64,000 nt of DNA from positions 3,844,001 through 3,908,000 of the forward strand of contig NZ_CP029255.1 in assembly GCF_003122385.1 (NCBI RefSeq), read 5' to 3'. Shown here piece after piece: positions 7,861-16,302 of the stretch. The notes under the pieces are model-generated. The model worked only from the letters and a program-made list of their open reading frames with translations. It ran no database searches and was not told where the DNA came from. The first letter of the stretch is position 1. Every line of letters starts with the position of its first letter. The position numbers and the translations under genes are program-made. This stretch comes from Flavobacterium crocinum. Lineage in GTDB: Bacteria > Bacteroidota > Bacteroidia > Flavobacteriales > Flavobacteriaceae.

Positions 7861-8340
7861 ATGAAACTGAAATCTTTAGTAACAATTATCACTATTCTTT
7901 TCGCTTTCTCTTTTTGCAATGCAAGTTGTAGTAATGACAATGAAGCGCTACCAAAACAAAATAATGAGAATGGAAATAATAATAATTCAACAACTAAAAT
8001 GAAAATTACAATTGGTACAGCAGTTTTTACAGCAACATTGTATGACAACCCAAGTGTAGCTGTATTGAAAGCAATGCTTCCACTTACCATAAATATGACC
8101 GAACTAAATGGTAATGAGAAGTATTACGATTTCCCTAGACCGCTTCCAACAAATACTTCAGTTGGAGGAGGTATAAAGGTAGGCGATTTAACGCTTTACG
8201 GAAACAATGTGTTGGTGCTTTTTTATAAAAGTTTCAACACTTCCTATAGTTATACAAAACTTGGATATATTGACAATCCTGCAGGACTAGCTACTGAATT
8301 GGGTGCGGGAAATGTAGTAGTGAAATTTGAAAATAATTAA
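7861..8340 (+). CDS. Cyclophilin-like fold lipoprotein
   Basis: The ATG at 7861 gives a 159-residue protein with a lipoprotein-type signal (LFAFSFCNASC) and a low-complexity Asn-rich linker (about 25-45). The remaining domain (MKITIGTAVFTATLYDNPSV, then LPLTINMTELNGNEKYYDFP, and DLTLYGNNVLVLFYKS) has the pattern of the small cyclophilin-like family often encoded with AraC regulators and hydrolases. It lacks an obvious peptidyl-prolyl isomerase active site. The neighbouring acetyltransferase ends 16 bp upstream. An upstream in-frame start at 7786 would remove the signal peptide and is rejected. Confidence 0.8.
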   Translation: MKLKSLVTIITILFAFSFCNASCSNDNEALPKQNNENGNNNNSTTKMKITIGTAVFTATLYDNPSVAVLKAMLPLTINMTELNGNEKYYDFPRPLPTNTSVGGGIKVGDLTLYGNNVLVLFYKSFNTSYSYTKLGYIDNPAGLATELGAGNVVVKFENN

Positions 8341-8352
8341 AATCAAATCATT

Positions 8353-9435
8353 ATGAAAAATATAAAATTGGAAACGATTCAGAATAAAATGAAAAAAGCA
8401 TTCGCAATCGCAATATTATTCCTGATAACAGGGCAAATATTTGCACAAAAAGTAAAATCAGATTTAGAAAAAATGAATACATCAAAAGAACATTATACAT
8501 TCCAACTTAGTGACAAAGTAATACGTCAAAAAGTGAGCTTCAAAAACCGTTACGGCATTACATTAAGTGGCGATTTATACCTTCCGAAAAATGTAGGAGA
8601 TGAAAAATTGTCTACATTAGCAATCAGTGGACCGTTTGGAGCTGTGAAACAACAATCATCTGGATTATATGCCAACCAAATGGCAGAACGTGGTTTTATA
8701 GCTTTGGCTTTCGACCCATCCTATACAGGTGAAAGTGGAGGCGAACCACGAAATTTAGCATCTCCGGAAATCAATACAGAAGATTTCAGTGCTGCGGTTG
8801 ATTTTTTAGGATTACAAAAAAAGGTGGATAGAAATAAAATTGGTATCATCGGGATTTGTGGTTTTGGCGGGTTTGCTTTAAATGCAACTGCTATTGATAA
8901 ACGAGTAAAAGCCGTTGCTGCTACAAGTTTGTATGATATGACCAGAGTAATATCAAAAGGATATAATGATTCTGTAACTCCGGAACAGAGAAGTAAAACA
9001 TTGGAAGCTTTAGGTCAGCAGCGTTGGAAAGATGCCGAAAATGGAAAACGGGCAGATGGTCCAAGAAATTTACCGGAAAAATTGAAAGGCGATGAACCGC
9101 AATTTGTAAAAGAATATTTTGATTATTATAGAACACAGCGTGGTTTTCAAGTTAATTCTGTGAACTCAAATGGATCTTGGCTGGTAACCAATCCGATATC
9201 TTTTATGAATATGCCAATACTAACTTATGTAAAAGAAATTTCGCCAAGACCAATGCTTTTAATTGCAGGAGAAAATGCGCACTCAAGATATTTTAGTGAA
9301 GACATTTTTAAAGTGGCAAATGAACCAAAAGAATTAATAATTGTTCCAAATGCGGTTCACGTTGATTTGTATGACAAAGTGGATGTGATTCCTTTTGATA
9401 AGTTAAAAAGTTTCTTTAATAATAATTTGAAATAA
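8353..9435 (+). CDS. Secreted alpha/beta hydrolase (dienelactone-hydrolase-like)
   Basis: After a signal peptide (MKKAFAIAILFLITGQIFAQ if translation starts at the in-frame ATG at 8389), the 360-codon frame shows an alpha/beta hydrolase core. The nucleophile elbow is GICGFGGFA, with cysteine where serine is usual, and the C-terminal histidine is in VPNAVHVDLYD. The acid residue is likely near LIAGENAHS. The cysteine elbow resembles dienelactone-hydrolase relatives. It is the last gene of the AraC-linked unit and follows the lipoprotein by 12 bp. The substrate is unknown; a small ester or lactone is likely. Confidence 0.88.
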   Translation: MKNIKLETIQNKMKKAFAIAILFLITGQIFAQKVKSDLEKMNTSKEHYTFQLSDKVIRQKVSFKNRYGITLSGDLYLPKNVGDEKLSTLAISGPFGAVKQQSSGLYANQMAERGFIALAFDPSYTGESGGEPRNLASPEINTEDFSAAVDFLGLQKKVDRNKIGIIGICGFGGFALNATAIDKRVKAVAATSLYDMTRVISKGYNDSVTPEQRSKTLEALGQQRWKDAENGKRADGPRNLPEKLKGDEPQFVKEYFDYYRTQRGFQVNSVNSNGSWLVTNPISFMNMPILTYVKEISPRPMLLIAGENAHSRYFSEDIFKVANEPKELIIVPNAVHVDLYDKVDVIPFDKLKSFFNNNLK

Positions 9436-9523
9436 TATATTAGATGGCGATTTGACACAAAGTCAAATAGGGTGCTGAAAGCAAATTATAAATCTCCAAA
9501 GTCAATTGTTTTTTTTTGTTCAG

Positions 9524-9544
9524 AAAACCTTGAGTTGAGGTTTT
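9524..9544 (+). terminator. Weak hairpin downstream of the hydrolase operon
   Basis: A 7-bp stem AAAACCT / AGGTTTT with a 7-base loop lies about 90 bp after the hydrolase stop codon. The T-tract is short, so this is only a possible terminator. Confidence 0.35.
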
Positions 9545-9588
9545 CGTCTTGATCCAAACTAACTTTATTAATAGGGTATATGAAAAAA

Positions 9589-9614
9589 GGCGCCAATTGA
9601 ATTCAATTGGCGCC
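9589..9614. repeat. Perfect 26-bp palindrome (copy 2 of 3)
   Basis: The arms GGCGCCAATTG flank an AATT centre, identical to the core at 3231-3256. On the minus strand it is followed by TTTTTTC, so it could terminate minus-strand transcription. It directly precedes composite repeat copy A2. Confidence 0.85.
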
Positions 9615-9624
9615 ATTTGGCTTT

Positions 9625-9758
9625 GTGACGGGGACAGGACAAATTTCAACATCATTTTTGGATGATTTGAAGAGATTGGCTTTCTATATGTAATGTCTGT
9701 CTTTCATTGGCGTTAAAAAATTGGTTCGGATGTCCTGAGTAGGATTGATGCAAAAATT
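9625..9758. repeat. Composite dispersed repeat, copy A2
   Basis: It begins GTGACGGGGACAGGACAAAT and ends GGATTGATGCAAAAATT, matching A1 and A3 along about 125 bp with scattered differences. Together with the palindrome and the terminator at 9945 it fills the 600-bp gap between the hydrolase and CMD genes; no gene is seen there. Confidence 0.78.
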
Positions 9759-9940
9759 GTAAAAACTCAATTGATCCATCGCATTAAACTGATATATAAA
9801 TTTACAAAATTTATGCAGGATTTTAAAAGATTGTTTAAGTTAAGGCAGGATTGTCTTTCTTTGGCTGTATGAATTATTTGATTGTTGTTCCACTGGAGCA
9901 TTTCTATCCTAATTGGTGCTTTTAAATGAGTTTTTCGTAA

Positions 9941-9976
9941 AAGCAATAAGCCCGAAACAAATCGGGCTTATTGTCT
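9941..9976 (-). terminator. Intrinsic terminator of the CMD-family gene
   Basis: An 11-bp perfect stem (AATAAGCCCGA / TCGGGCTTATT) with a 6-base loop lies about 60 bp downstream of the minus-strand gene at 10038-10490. Confidence 0.75.
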
Positions 9977-10037
9977 TCAAATTTAATTATAATTCTAAAC
10001 TTTTGGATGCATCGTAATTAAACTAGTTTTTTGCAAG

Positions 10038-10490
10038 TTATGCAAGACTTTCTCCTATTCGGAGATGGGTACTGAGAACAACCCTGTTCCAAAGATTGAT
10101 TGTTATGATGGCCGTTATTATATCTGCTATCTGGCTTTCACTGAAATACTGTAAGGCCTTTGTATAGGTTTCATCCGTTAATCCGTTCTCATGAATTAAT
10201 GTTATCTCTTCAGTTACCGCGAGCACCACTTTTTCCTCTTCTGTAAAAATGTCCCCAGCTTCTCTCCAAGCACTCAAGAGAAAAATGCGCTGGTTTGACT
10301 CGCCGTTTTTAACGGCGTCCTGAGTGTGGATGTTGATGCAGTAGGCACAGCCGTTGATCTGCGAGGCACGTATCTTTATGAGTTCTTTGGCTGTCTTGGA
10401 TATGGAAATTTTTGAAAGGTAGCTTTCAAGTCCTATCATCGCTTTTAGTGCATCCGGAGCGGCCTGCTTAATGTTAAGTCGTTTTTGCAT
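10038..10490 (-). CDS. Carboxymuconolactone decarboxylase family (AhpD-like) protein
   Basis: The 150-residue protein has the CMD/AhpD core with the redox pair CAYC (Cys48, Cys51) and a histidine four residues on (INGCAYCINIH). This arrangement supports peroxidase-type thiol chemistry in AhpD relatives. It is encoded on the minus strand just downstream of a Crp/Fnr regulator gene (68-bp gap), a common pairing, so the regulator probably controls it. It should act in the cytoplasm against peroxide or other electrophile stress. Confidence 0.9.
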   Translation of the reverse strand: MQKRLNIKQAAPDALKAMIGLESYLSKISISKTAKELIKIRASQINGCAYCINIHTQDAVKNGESNQRIFLLSAWREAGDIFTEEEKVVLAVTEEITLIHENGLTDETYTKALQYFSESQIADIITAIITINLWNRVVLSTHLRIGESLA

Positions 10491-10558
10491 TGTATTATTC
10501 TTTTAAAATTGTTCAATGCAAAATTCAATAATAGGGAAAGGAAAAAACTTAAACTGGT

Positions 10559-11134
10559 TTAAGAAAGAAGCCTTTTGCGTATTTCGCTCAAGTATTCGGG
10601 CGTGAATCCTAGATAGGAAGCGATGAGGTATTGGGGAACACGCTGGATGAATTCGGGGTGGTTTCTGACTGCCTGGAAATAAAACTCTTCCTTAGAGAAC
10701 GAGAAAAGAAATTTGATGCGTTTCTGTGCGGCTGCATAAGCCCTCTGGTAGACAAAACGGAAATAGCGCTCCATTACCGGAAACTCTTCCAGTAGCTTCT
10801 GCTGCTTCTCCAAAGTGATGTAAAGCAATGTTGATTTCTCTACTGCCTGAATATAAAATTCTGTCGCGAGCTGGTTCTCGTAGGCAAAGTTATCGGTAAG
10901 CCACCATGTTTCTATGGCAAATTCCGTGGTTTGTTCGGTACCTTTCTCGTTAATATAAAACTTTCTAAGCAGGCCGTCCAAAACAAAATAATGATGACGG
11001 CAGATCTGTCCCTCCTTTAGCAGGTTCTCTTTTTTACACGTTTGTTTTATGTCGAAGAATTTTTTGATTTGCTCAAAGTCATTGTCTGATACCTGTGCAA
11101 ATTTGGCTATATGGTTTTTGAGTATATTGGACAT
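10559..11134 (-). CDS. Crp/Fnr family transcriptional regulator
   Basis: Starting at the ATG at 11134 gives 191 residues (MSNILKNHIAKFAQVSDNDF), the usual size for the Bacteroidota Crp/Fnr proteins that pair with CMD genes. A cyclic-nucleotide-binding-like barrel occupies about 10-125 (LKEGQICRHHYFVLDGLLRK), and the C-terminal winged helix is short (RVPQYLIASYLGFTPEYLSE). A longer in-frame start at 11260 adds a hydrophobic stretch without family support. No iron-sulfur cysteines of Fnr type are evident, so the ligand is unknown. Confidence 0.88.
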   Translation of the reverse strand: MSNILKNHIAKFAQVSDNDFEQIKKFFDIKQTCKKENLLKEGQICRHHYFVLDGLLRKFYINEKGTEQTTEFAIETWWLTDNFAYENQLATEFYIQAVEKSTLLYITLEKQQKLLEEFPVMERYFRFVYQRAYAAAQKRIKFLFSFSKEEFYFQAVRNHPEFIQRVPQYLIASYLGFTPEYLSEIRKRLLS

Positions 11135-11329
11135 CTGGAGTAAATGACATATTGGTTTTGACTGTTCGGCCAGCTTTTTTAATCGGAATGGCATCGCTGG
11201 CAGGCTCTTAAGCAAATATAGCAATAATATACTTAAATACGTTTTGAAATCAGATTTCATTATTTGTCATTAAATAGTAATTGAAAGCAATTTGGAGATT
11301 ATATAGAGTCAATTTCTATAATATTCTGG

Positions 11330-11347
11330 GGGTTCGAATCCTGTTAA
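11330..11347 (+). repeat. tRNA T-arm-like fragment (pair with 20729-20745)
   Basis: GGGTTCGAATCCTGTTAA looks like the T-stem/loop of a tRNA, and the last 16 bases recur at 20730-20745. No acceptor, D or anticodon arm can be folded around either copy, so this is at most a tRNA fragment such as an old attachment site. Confidence 0.35.
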
Positions 11348-11487
11348 GTTATCGAATGATAAATTAACTATTTGTATTATTTTTCATCTAAATATACACG
11401 CTGAAGCAATTTTTCTATTATTTTAGAGAAAGAAAATAAAAGCAAAAATGACTCAAAGCCACCGTATTTATTAGTGTAAATGAAAAA

Positions 11488-11517
11488 ATGGCGCCAATTG
11501 TCTTCAATTGGCGCCAT
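11488..11517. repeat. Palindrome (copy 3 of 3, TCTT loop)
   Basis: The arms ATGGCGCCAATTG / CAATTGGCGCCAT are the same as in the copies at 3229 and 9589, but the centre is TCTT rather than AATT. The stem is conserved while the loop differs, which argues that the hairpin structure matters. Confidence 0.85.
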
Positions 11518-11525
11518 CTGGCTGA

Positions 11526-11660
11526 GTGACCCCGACGGGACAAATTTCAACATTTTTTTTGGATGATTTGAAGAAATTGGCTTACTACATGTAATGTTTG
11601 TCTTTCATTGGCTTTAGAGTTTTGGTTTAGATGTACTGTTGGGGATTGAAGCAAAAATAT
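11526..11660. repeat. Composite dispersed repeat, copy A3
   Basis: It begins GTGACCCCGACGGGACAAAT and ends GGGGATTGAAGCAAAAATA, aligning with A1 and A2 over its whole length. The first 16 bases resemble the complement of a tRNA 3' end. The rest of 11135-11875 holds only this repeat, the palindrome, the T-arm-like fragment and the fasciclin terminator. Confidence 0.8.
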
Positions 11661-11826
11661 ATTTAGTTTTATGTATTATTTTACCAAAAATAAAAAGAGA
11701 CAGCCTTAATCTTTTGCAAAAAAAAGATATCAATTCCTTATATTTAAAGTTTTGAGCTGGCAATAAAATGGTAATCAAAATCTCTAATACAATTGACTAT
11801 TACTATTTTGTCGCATAGTAATTATA

Positions 11827-11853
11827 TAAAAAGCCCTGAAATTTCAGGGCTTA
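11827..11853 (-). terminator. Intrinsic terminator of the fasciclin gene
   Basis: An 11-bp palindromic stem (AAGCCCTGAAA / TTTCAGGGCTT) is followed by T's on the minus strand, 23 bp after the fasciclin stop codon. Confidence 0.8.
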
Positions 11854-11875
11854 ATTGTAATTTATTTTCAGCAAA

Positions 11876-12430
11876 CTACATTTTTGGAAGCAGTACTGCG
11901 TCCACTACATGTATGACACCATTAGATTGATTTACATCTGAAATTGTAACTTTAGCTTTATTGCCACTTTCGTCACTAATGTACAAATCTTTTCCATCCA
12001 TCCAGGCAGTTAGAGTTCCGCCGCTAACTGTTTTTAAAGAAGCTTTTCCTTTACCAGCTTTTATTGCTTTTGCAATATCAGAACTATTCATTTTACCGGC
12101 CACTACATGATATGTCAATATAGTTTGTAATGATTTAATATTCTCAGGTTTCAATAATGTTTCAACAGTTCCAGCCGGCAATTTACTAAATGCTTCATTT
12201 GTTGGTGCAAAAACAGTAAATGGGCCTTTACCTTGTAAAGTTTCAACTAATCCTGCTGCTTTTACTGCTGCTACCAAGGTGGTATGATCCTTTGAGTTTA
12301 CCGCATTTTCTATAATATTTTTATTAGGATACATAGCTGCTCCACCAACCATTACTGTTTTTTGTGCAAATGATGTCAATCCAAATCCTAATGCCAGGAT
12401 TGCTGCTGCTAAAAATTTTCTAGTTTTCAT
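11876..12430 (-). CDS. Secreted fasciclin (FAS1) domain protein
   Basis: This 184-residue protein has a signal peptide (MKTRKFLAAAILALGFGLTS, then FAQ) and one FAS1 domain (about 45-184). The FAS1 motifs are GPFTVFAPTNEAFSKLP, the H-box-like LTYHVVAGKM and the final VNQSNGVIHVVDAVLLP. FAS1 proteins are envelope-exposed adhesion or binding domains. The gene stands alone with its own terminator. No sorting signal is present, so the product is probably periplasmic or surface-released. Confidence 0.93.
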   Translation of the reverse strand: MKTRKFLAAAILALGFGLTSFAQKTVMVGGAAMYPNKNIIENAVNSKDHTTLVAAVKAAGLVETLQGKGPFTVFAPTNEAFSKLPAGTVETLLKPENIKSLQTILTYHVVAGKMNSSDIAKAIKAGKGKASLKTVSGGTLTAWMDGKDLYISDESGNKAKVTISDVNQSNGVIHVVDAVLLPKM

Positions 12431-12578
12431 AATTACTTTTTTTAAGTTATAAAGTCATTTACGCTTTAATATTCTTTTTGGTTTTAAAAGAGGTAAAAAA
12501 ATAAATTAAAATGAATACAAGAGGCGAATTGATATATTAATAATGAAAGCTCCAATATTCCCTATTGTTATTTTAGCA

Positions 12579-13592
12579 TTATTCAGCCCACTCATTAATC
12601 CAGTTGCTAACAGTCTGGCACCACTTCTGGTCGTCATTCAAACAGGGAATAGCCAGGAAATTTTCCCCTCCATTTTTCTCAAAATCTTCTTTGGCGCGCA
12701 TGGCGATTTCTTCGAGCGTTTCTAAACAATCCGAAACGAAAGCAGGTGTTACAACAGCCAGATTTTTAATTCCTTTTGCCGGCATTTTGTCAATTTCAAT
12801 ATCAGTATAAGGCTCTAACCATTTATCTCCCGCCAAACGCGATTGAAATGTCAGACTGTATTTATCTTCGGGAAGCCCTAATAATTTTACAACTTGCCTT
12901 GTTGTTTCGTAACATTGGTGACGATAACAGAAATCGTGTGCCGGAGATGGCGCACTGCAACAAGAACCGTCAATTTTACAATGTGATTTTGTAACGTCGG
13001 TTTTGCGAATGTGACGCTCTGGAATTCCGTGATAAGAAAACAACAAATGATCATATTCAAAACCAACTAAATGTTTTTGAATTGAATCTGCCAAATTCTT
13101 GATGTAATCCGGTTTGTTATAAAATGCCGGAACATCAGTAAATGTAATGTGCGGGAATTTCTTCTTGCGGATTTCTTCGGCCTTTACCAAAATAGTCAAA
13201 GTCGAAGCCATTGCATATTGCGGATACAGCGGAAAAAGCAGTACTTCAGTAACGCCTTTATCATGCAATTGCTGGAGTCCTTTCTCGATTGTCATGCTTC
13301 CGTAACGCATTGCAAGTTCAACCGGTACATTTACTAAAGTCTGTACTTTTTTCTGCATTCTTTCTGAAAGAACAACTAATGGAGAACCTTCTTCCCACCA
13401 GATTTTCGCATAAGCGTGCGCAGATTCTTCTGGCCTTTTTCTTAAAATAATGCCGCGAACCAATAAAACTCTCAATAAATACGGAACATCGATCACGTAT
13501 TTATCCATTAAAAATTCATCTAAATACGGTTTAACATCTTTTGGTGCGGGACTTTCGGGAGATCCCAAATTTACTAATAATACGCCTTTCAT
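12579..13592 (-). CDS. hemH: Ferrochelatase
   Basis: The protein inserts Fe2+ into protoporphyrin IX, the last step of protohaem synthesis. The ATG at 13592 gives 337 residues beginning MKGVLLVNLGSPESP, the normal family start; an upstream start at 13652 only adds a basic tail. The catalytic-histidine motif is FSYHGIPERH (His188), followed by TFQSRLAGDKWLEPYTD. A cysteine-rich insert (CCSAPSPAHDFCYRHQC) is typical of Bacteroidota forms. It lies beside an AraC regulator and close to hemA and several probable haem proteins, suggesting a haem-centred locus. Confidence 0.95.
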   Translation of the reverse strand: MKGVLLVNLGSPESPAPKDVKPYLDEFLMDKYVIDVPYLLRVLLVRGIILRKRPEESAHAYAKIWWEEGSPLVVLSERMQKKVQTLVNVPVELAMRYGSMTIEKGLQQLHDKGVTEVLLFPLYPQYAMASTLTILVKAEEIRKKKFPHITFTDVPAFYNKPDYIKNLADSIQKHLVGFEYDHLLFSYHGIPERHIRKTDVTKSHCKIDGSCCSAPSPAHDFCYRHQCYETTRQVVKLLGLPEDKYSLTFQSRLAGDKWLEPYTDIEIDKMPAKGIKNLAVVTPAFVSDCLETLEEIAMRAKEDFEKNGGENFLAIPCLNDDQKWCQTVSNWINEWAE

Positions 13593-13671
13593 TATCGTTT
13601 TTGTTTTAATTTTCCTCAAACTCATTACTTGTTGCTTCTTAAAATTAATCAAATATATTTTTATTTATGCC

Positions 13672-14562
13672 TTAATCTATAAAAGCGAAACTGTTTTTAT
13701 GATTGGTATTAATGGACATTATATATCTTTTTGGGGTTGTGGAAAATTTTTTCTTGAATCCCGCAATAAAGTGGCTTCCGGTGCTGTATCCTATTTTCAG
13801 CCCGACTTCATTTACATTGTAAGAACCGCTGTCCAATAGTTTTAAGGCGAAATCCATTTTGTAGTCAAACAGAAAACCGTATACCGTATCACCATAAATT
13901 TGTTTGAAGCCTGTTTTTAATTTTTTCATATTCAGCCCAATTTCATCTGCCAGCTGCTGCAGTCCTGGCGGTTCGGCCATATTGGCGATAAGTATTTCTC
14001 TGGCTTTTTTGATTTTCAGCACGTTATCTTCATCAGTCAAAAATGGACATTGCACTGCGTTTGGATCTTCCATTTTATTGAAATACAGACTCAATAATTC
14101 ATATGCTTTTCCTTTATAATAAAGGTTCTTTAGGGAAGGATGAAGGCTGTAATGAAACAGCTGGCTCAAAACAACAGCCATAGCAGGACTGATGTACCCT
14201 TCGGTATAATACTTTTTTTTCTTCTTATCGGGGCTTAAAATAGAAATATAATCTGCTTGAACGGAAAATAACGAGTGAAATTTATTAATCGAAACAATAA
14301 CAGAAATCATCCATGAATTTGGAGAAAGTTCTAACTTAAGCAATGACTGATGCTGCAGATTGCACAAAATCAGTGATTTTTCCTCTTTCAATTCTAATGT
14401 GCAATGATCCTGACTGGACAAAAAAAATGCATTGCCTTTTAGTGCGAAATGAAACTGTATCAGGCCGGCACCTATTTCGTGCTGTGCAGAAAAAGATTCT
14501 GAGCTGTCGTTCTGGAAACGGATAAGGGTAAGGCCGTCCTCAATTTGTATTTCTTCCTCCAT
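13672..14562 (-). CDS. AraC family regulator of the haem region
   Basis: This 296-residue protein has a degenerate cupin-like N-terminus and a C-terminal AraC DNA-binding domain (about 195-290: LQQLADEIGLNMKKLKTGFK and VNEVGLKIGYSTGSHFIAGF, then FKKKFSTTPKRY). It sits between hemH and the YceI/cytochrome genes on the same strand. Its type (PchR-like domain organisation) and position suggest that it regulates haem synthesis or the extracytoplasmic haem proteins nearby. The ligand is unknown. Recurrent 13-mers upstream of the facing genes (17635 and 18849) are candidate binding sites. Confidence 0.9.
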   Translation of the reverse strand: MEEEIQIEDGLTLIRFQNDSSESFSAQHEIGAGLIQFHFALKGNAFFLSSQDHCTLELKEEKSLILCNLQHQSLLKLELSPNSWMISVIVSINKFHSLFSVQADYISILSPDKKKKKYYTEGYISPAMAVVLSQLFHYSLHPSLKNLYYKGKAYELLSLYFNKMEDPNAVQCPFLTDEDNVLKIKKAREILIANMAEPPGLQQLADEIGLNMKKLKTGFKQIYGDTVYGFLFDYKMDFALKLLDSGSYNVNEVGLKIGYSTGSHFIAGFKKKFSTTPKRYIMSINTNHKNSFAFID

Positions 14563-14610
14563 TTTTTTGATATAAAAAATTATTGACTTTTCGAGATAGT
14601 TTCCAGCTGG

Positions 14611-15162
14611 TTATTGTTTATTGGCTTCTAAAACTGCGGCAAACTGGATATTTATTTTATTGGAAAGCTTGCTTTTAACCAAATTTGGGATTTCGATATT
14701 AAAATCACTGGCATTTACGCTGAAATTACATGAAATGCTGACCCCTGATGGTGATCTGCTTATCTTTGCATCAGTATTTATATCCCTGGATTTACCGTGG
14801 AGTTGTAATTTGCCTTTAATGATAAAATCCTTAGCATCTGCGCTTAGGCTTTGAAGATCAAATCCTTCTATCTTTCCTTTAAATATGGCTTTTGGATATT
14901 GGTCACTTTCGATGTAATTTTCATTGAAGTGTTCTTCCATTAAGGCAACCTTAAACTGGAAACCTTTCATCAGGGCTAAACTTGCAATCTCTCCTGTTGC
15001 TGGATTCAAAACAAAAGTAACATTCCGATTCACTGCTTTAACTTCTTCAAAAGAAGGAACGGAAGCTTCAAAAATGACTTTTGCCGATTTACTGACCATT
15101 TTTTCTTGTGATACGCCAATGGCGCAAAGACACAGCATTGCAATAAGTATTGTTTTTTTCAT
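14611..15162 (-). CDS. YceI family periplasmic protein (first paralogue)
   Basis: The 183-residue product has a signal peptide (MKKTILIAMLCLCAIGVSQ) and a YceI lipocalin-like domain. The segment from the mature N-terminus through FKGKIEGFDLQ to GKLQLHGKSRDI and SDFNIEIPNL is typical. YceI proteins bind polyisoprenoid or quinone-like molecules in the periplasm. It is about 60 percent identical by eye to the next gene upstream, so the pair arose by tandem duplication. It belongs to a minus-strand unit led by a c-type cytochrome lipoprotein. Confidence 0.92.
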   Translation of the reverse strand: MKKTILIAMLCLCAIGVSQEKMVSKSAKVIFEASVPSFEEVKAVNRNVTFVLNPATGEIASLALMKGFQFKVALMEEHFNENYIESDQYPKAIFKGKIEGFDLQSLSADAKDFIIKGKLQLHGKSRDINTDAKISRSPSGVSISCNFSVNASDFNIEIPNLVKSKLSNKINIQFAAVLEANKQ

Positions 15163-15208
15163 TATTTCGCCTTTATTTTTTTATAAAATCATCCTGTTTT
15201 GCGCAGTC

Positions 15209-15748
15209 TTATTTTAAAACTGCAATAATTTGAATTTTGACTTTATTATCCAGTTTATATTTAATAAGCGCTGGAATCGGAATGTTAAAATCACTTGCAT
15301 TTATTTCAAAATCAGATATAAGGGTGACTCTGGAACCCGATCTTGTAATTTTTGCATCGGCACTTATATCCTTGGATTTTCCATGCACTTCTAATTTTCC
15401 TTTTATGGTGTAATCTTTATAATCTTCAGTTAGATTTTTAATGTCGAATCCTTCTATTTGCCCTCTAAAAATAGCTTTTGGATACTTATTGGTTTCCATG
15501 TAATTTTCATTAAAATGTTCTTCCATCAATGCCATTTCAAATTCAAATCCTTTCATTAAAGCCAGACTTGCCACTTCTCCAGTTGCGGGATTCAAAACAA
15601 AAGTTACATTGCTGTTAGTTCCTGCAACCGGCTGAAAAGAAGGTACTGAAGCTTCCAGAGTTATTGTTGCAGATTTAGTTACTATTTTTTCCTGTGAAAA
15701 AACAATAAAAGAAGCCAATAGCATTGGCATTATTATGATTTTCTTCAT
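15209..15748 (-). CDS. YceI family periplasmic protein (second paralogue)
   Basis: The ATG at 15748 gives a 179-residue protein with a clear signal peptide (MKKIIIMPMLLASFIVFSQ). The frame can be opened 45 bp earlier, but that would overlap the preceding cytochrome gene and mask the signal. The YceI domain (ASVPSFQPVAGTNSNVTFVL, FRGQIEGFDIK, GKLEVHGKSKDI, SDFNIPIPALIKY) closely parallels the paralogue at 14611. A role in isoprenoid-quinone handling next to a c-type cytochrome is plausible. Confidence 0.92.
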   Translation of the reverse strand: MKKIIIMPMLLASFIVFSQEKIVTKSATITLEASVPSFQPVAGTNSNVTFVLNPATGEVASLALMKGFEFEMALMEEHFNENYMETNKYPKAIFRGQIEGFDIKNLTEDYKDYTIKGKLEVHGKSKDISADAKITRSGSRVTLISDFEINASDFNIPIPALIKYKLDNKVKIQIIAVLK

Positions 15749-15762
15749 GTTGCTGTTATAGA

Positions 15763-16131
15763 TTATTTTTCTAATAATCCATCCTGATTCCATTTTTTTA
15801 TAATGTCGATAGTAGCTTGAGGCAATCTTGGTCCACCTTGCGGCATTAAGGAACTATCTCCATTTTCTAAAGAAATTCGTGTCAGCAGTCCTCTATTTAA
15901 AACTGCATTTTTCACCTGTTCATAAGTAACTAAAGACATTGGCGCGCCATTTTTAGGAACTGCCGCATGGCATACAACACAGTTATTATCAATAATAGAT
16001 TTTACATTTTGGTTGTATGTTGCCAAACCATTAATTGGTGTAGAGTCAATTAAAGTACTTGGATCATCGTTGGCACAACTTACAAAGATTGAAGCTAATG
16101 ATGAGATGGCCAGAAGGGTTTTTAAATTCAT
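15763..16131 (-). CDS. c-type cytochrome lipoprotein
   Basis: This 122-residue protein has a lipobox (SIFVSC, Cys19) and one covalent haem site CVVCH (Cys51, Cys54, His55). A downstream methionine in SSLMPQGG (Met96) could be the sixth ligand. It should be a small membrane-anchored haem c protein. It heads the minus-strand YceI pair (15-bp gap) and faces the OB-fold/DUF5777/globin-like unit, so it is probably the electron-transfer component of a shared envelope process. Confidence 0.9.
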   Translation of the reverse strand: MNLKTLLAISSLASIFVSCANDDPSTLIDSTPINGLATYNQNVKSIIDNNCVVCHAAVPKNGAPMSLVTYEQVKNAVLNRGLLTRISLENGDSSLMPQGGPRLPQATIDIIKKWNQDGLLEK

Positions 16132-16270
16132 AAGATTGGTTTTTAGTTATAAATAAATGCATGTTTTTTTTAAGGATCATCAGGCATTTCAAAATCATAT
16201 ACGTTGAAAAGAATAATACAGATTTGGCAAGAGGCATATTTAATGTTTTAAATCCAATAGGTATTTTTTA

Positions 16271-16283
16271 ACGTAGATAATTT
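16271..16283 (+). promoter_or_regulatory. Shared upstream 13-mer ACGTAGATAATTT (also at 17659)
   Basis: ACGTAGATAATTT occurs 19 bp before the ATG at 16303 and again at 17659-17671, 18 bp before the ATG at 17690. The two placements relative to the start codons are nearly equal. The TAATTTG part of this copy overlaps a weak -7-like element. Confidence 0.5.
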
Positions 16284-16302
16284 GAAATACTAAAAACCAG
16301 TT

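Noticed and set aside
12543..13839. Plus-strand reading frames opposite hemH and the AraC gene
   Set aside because: They are antisense shadows of hemH and the AraC gene with no family features.
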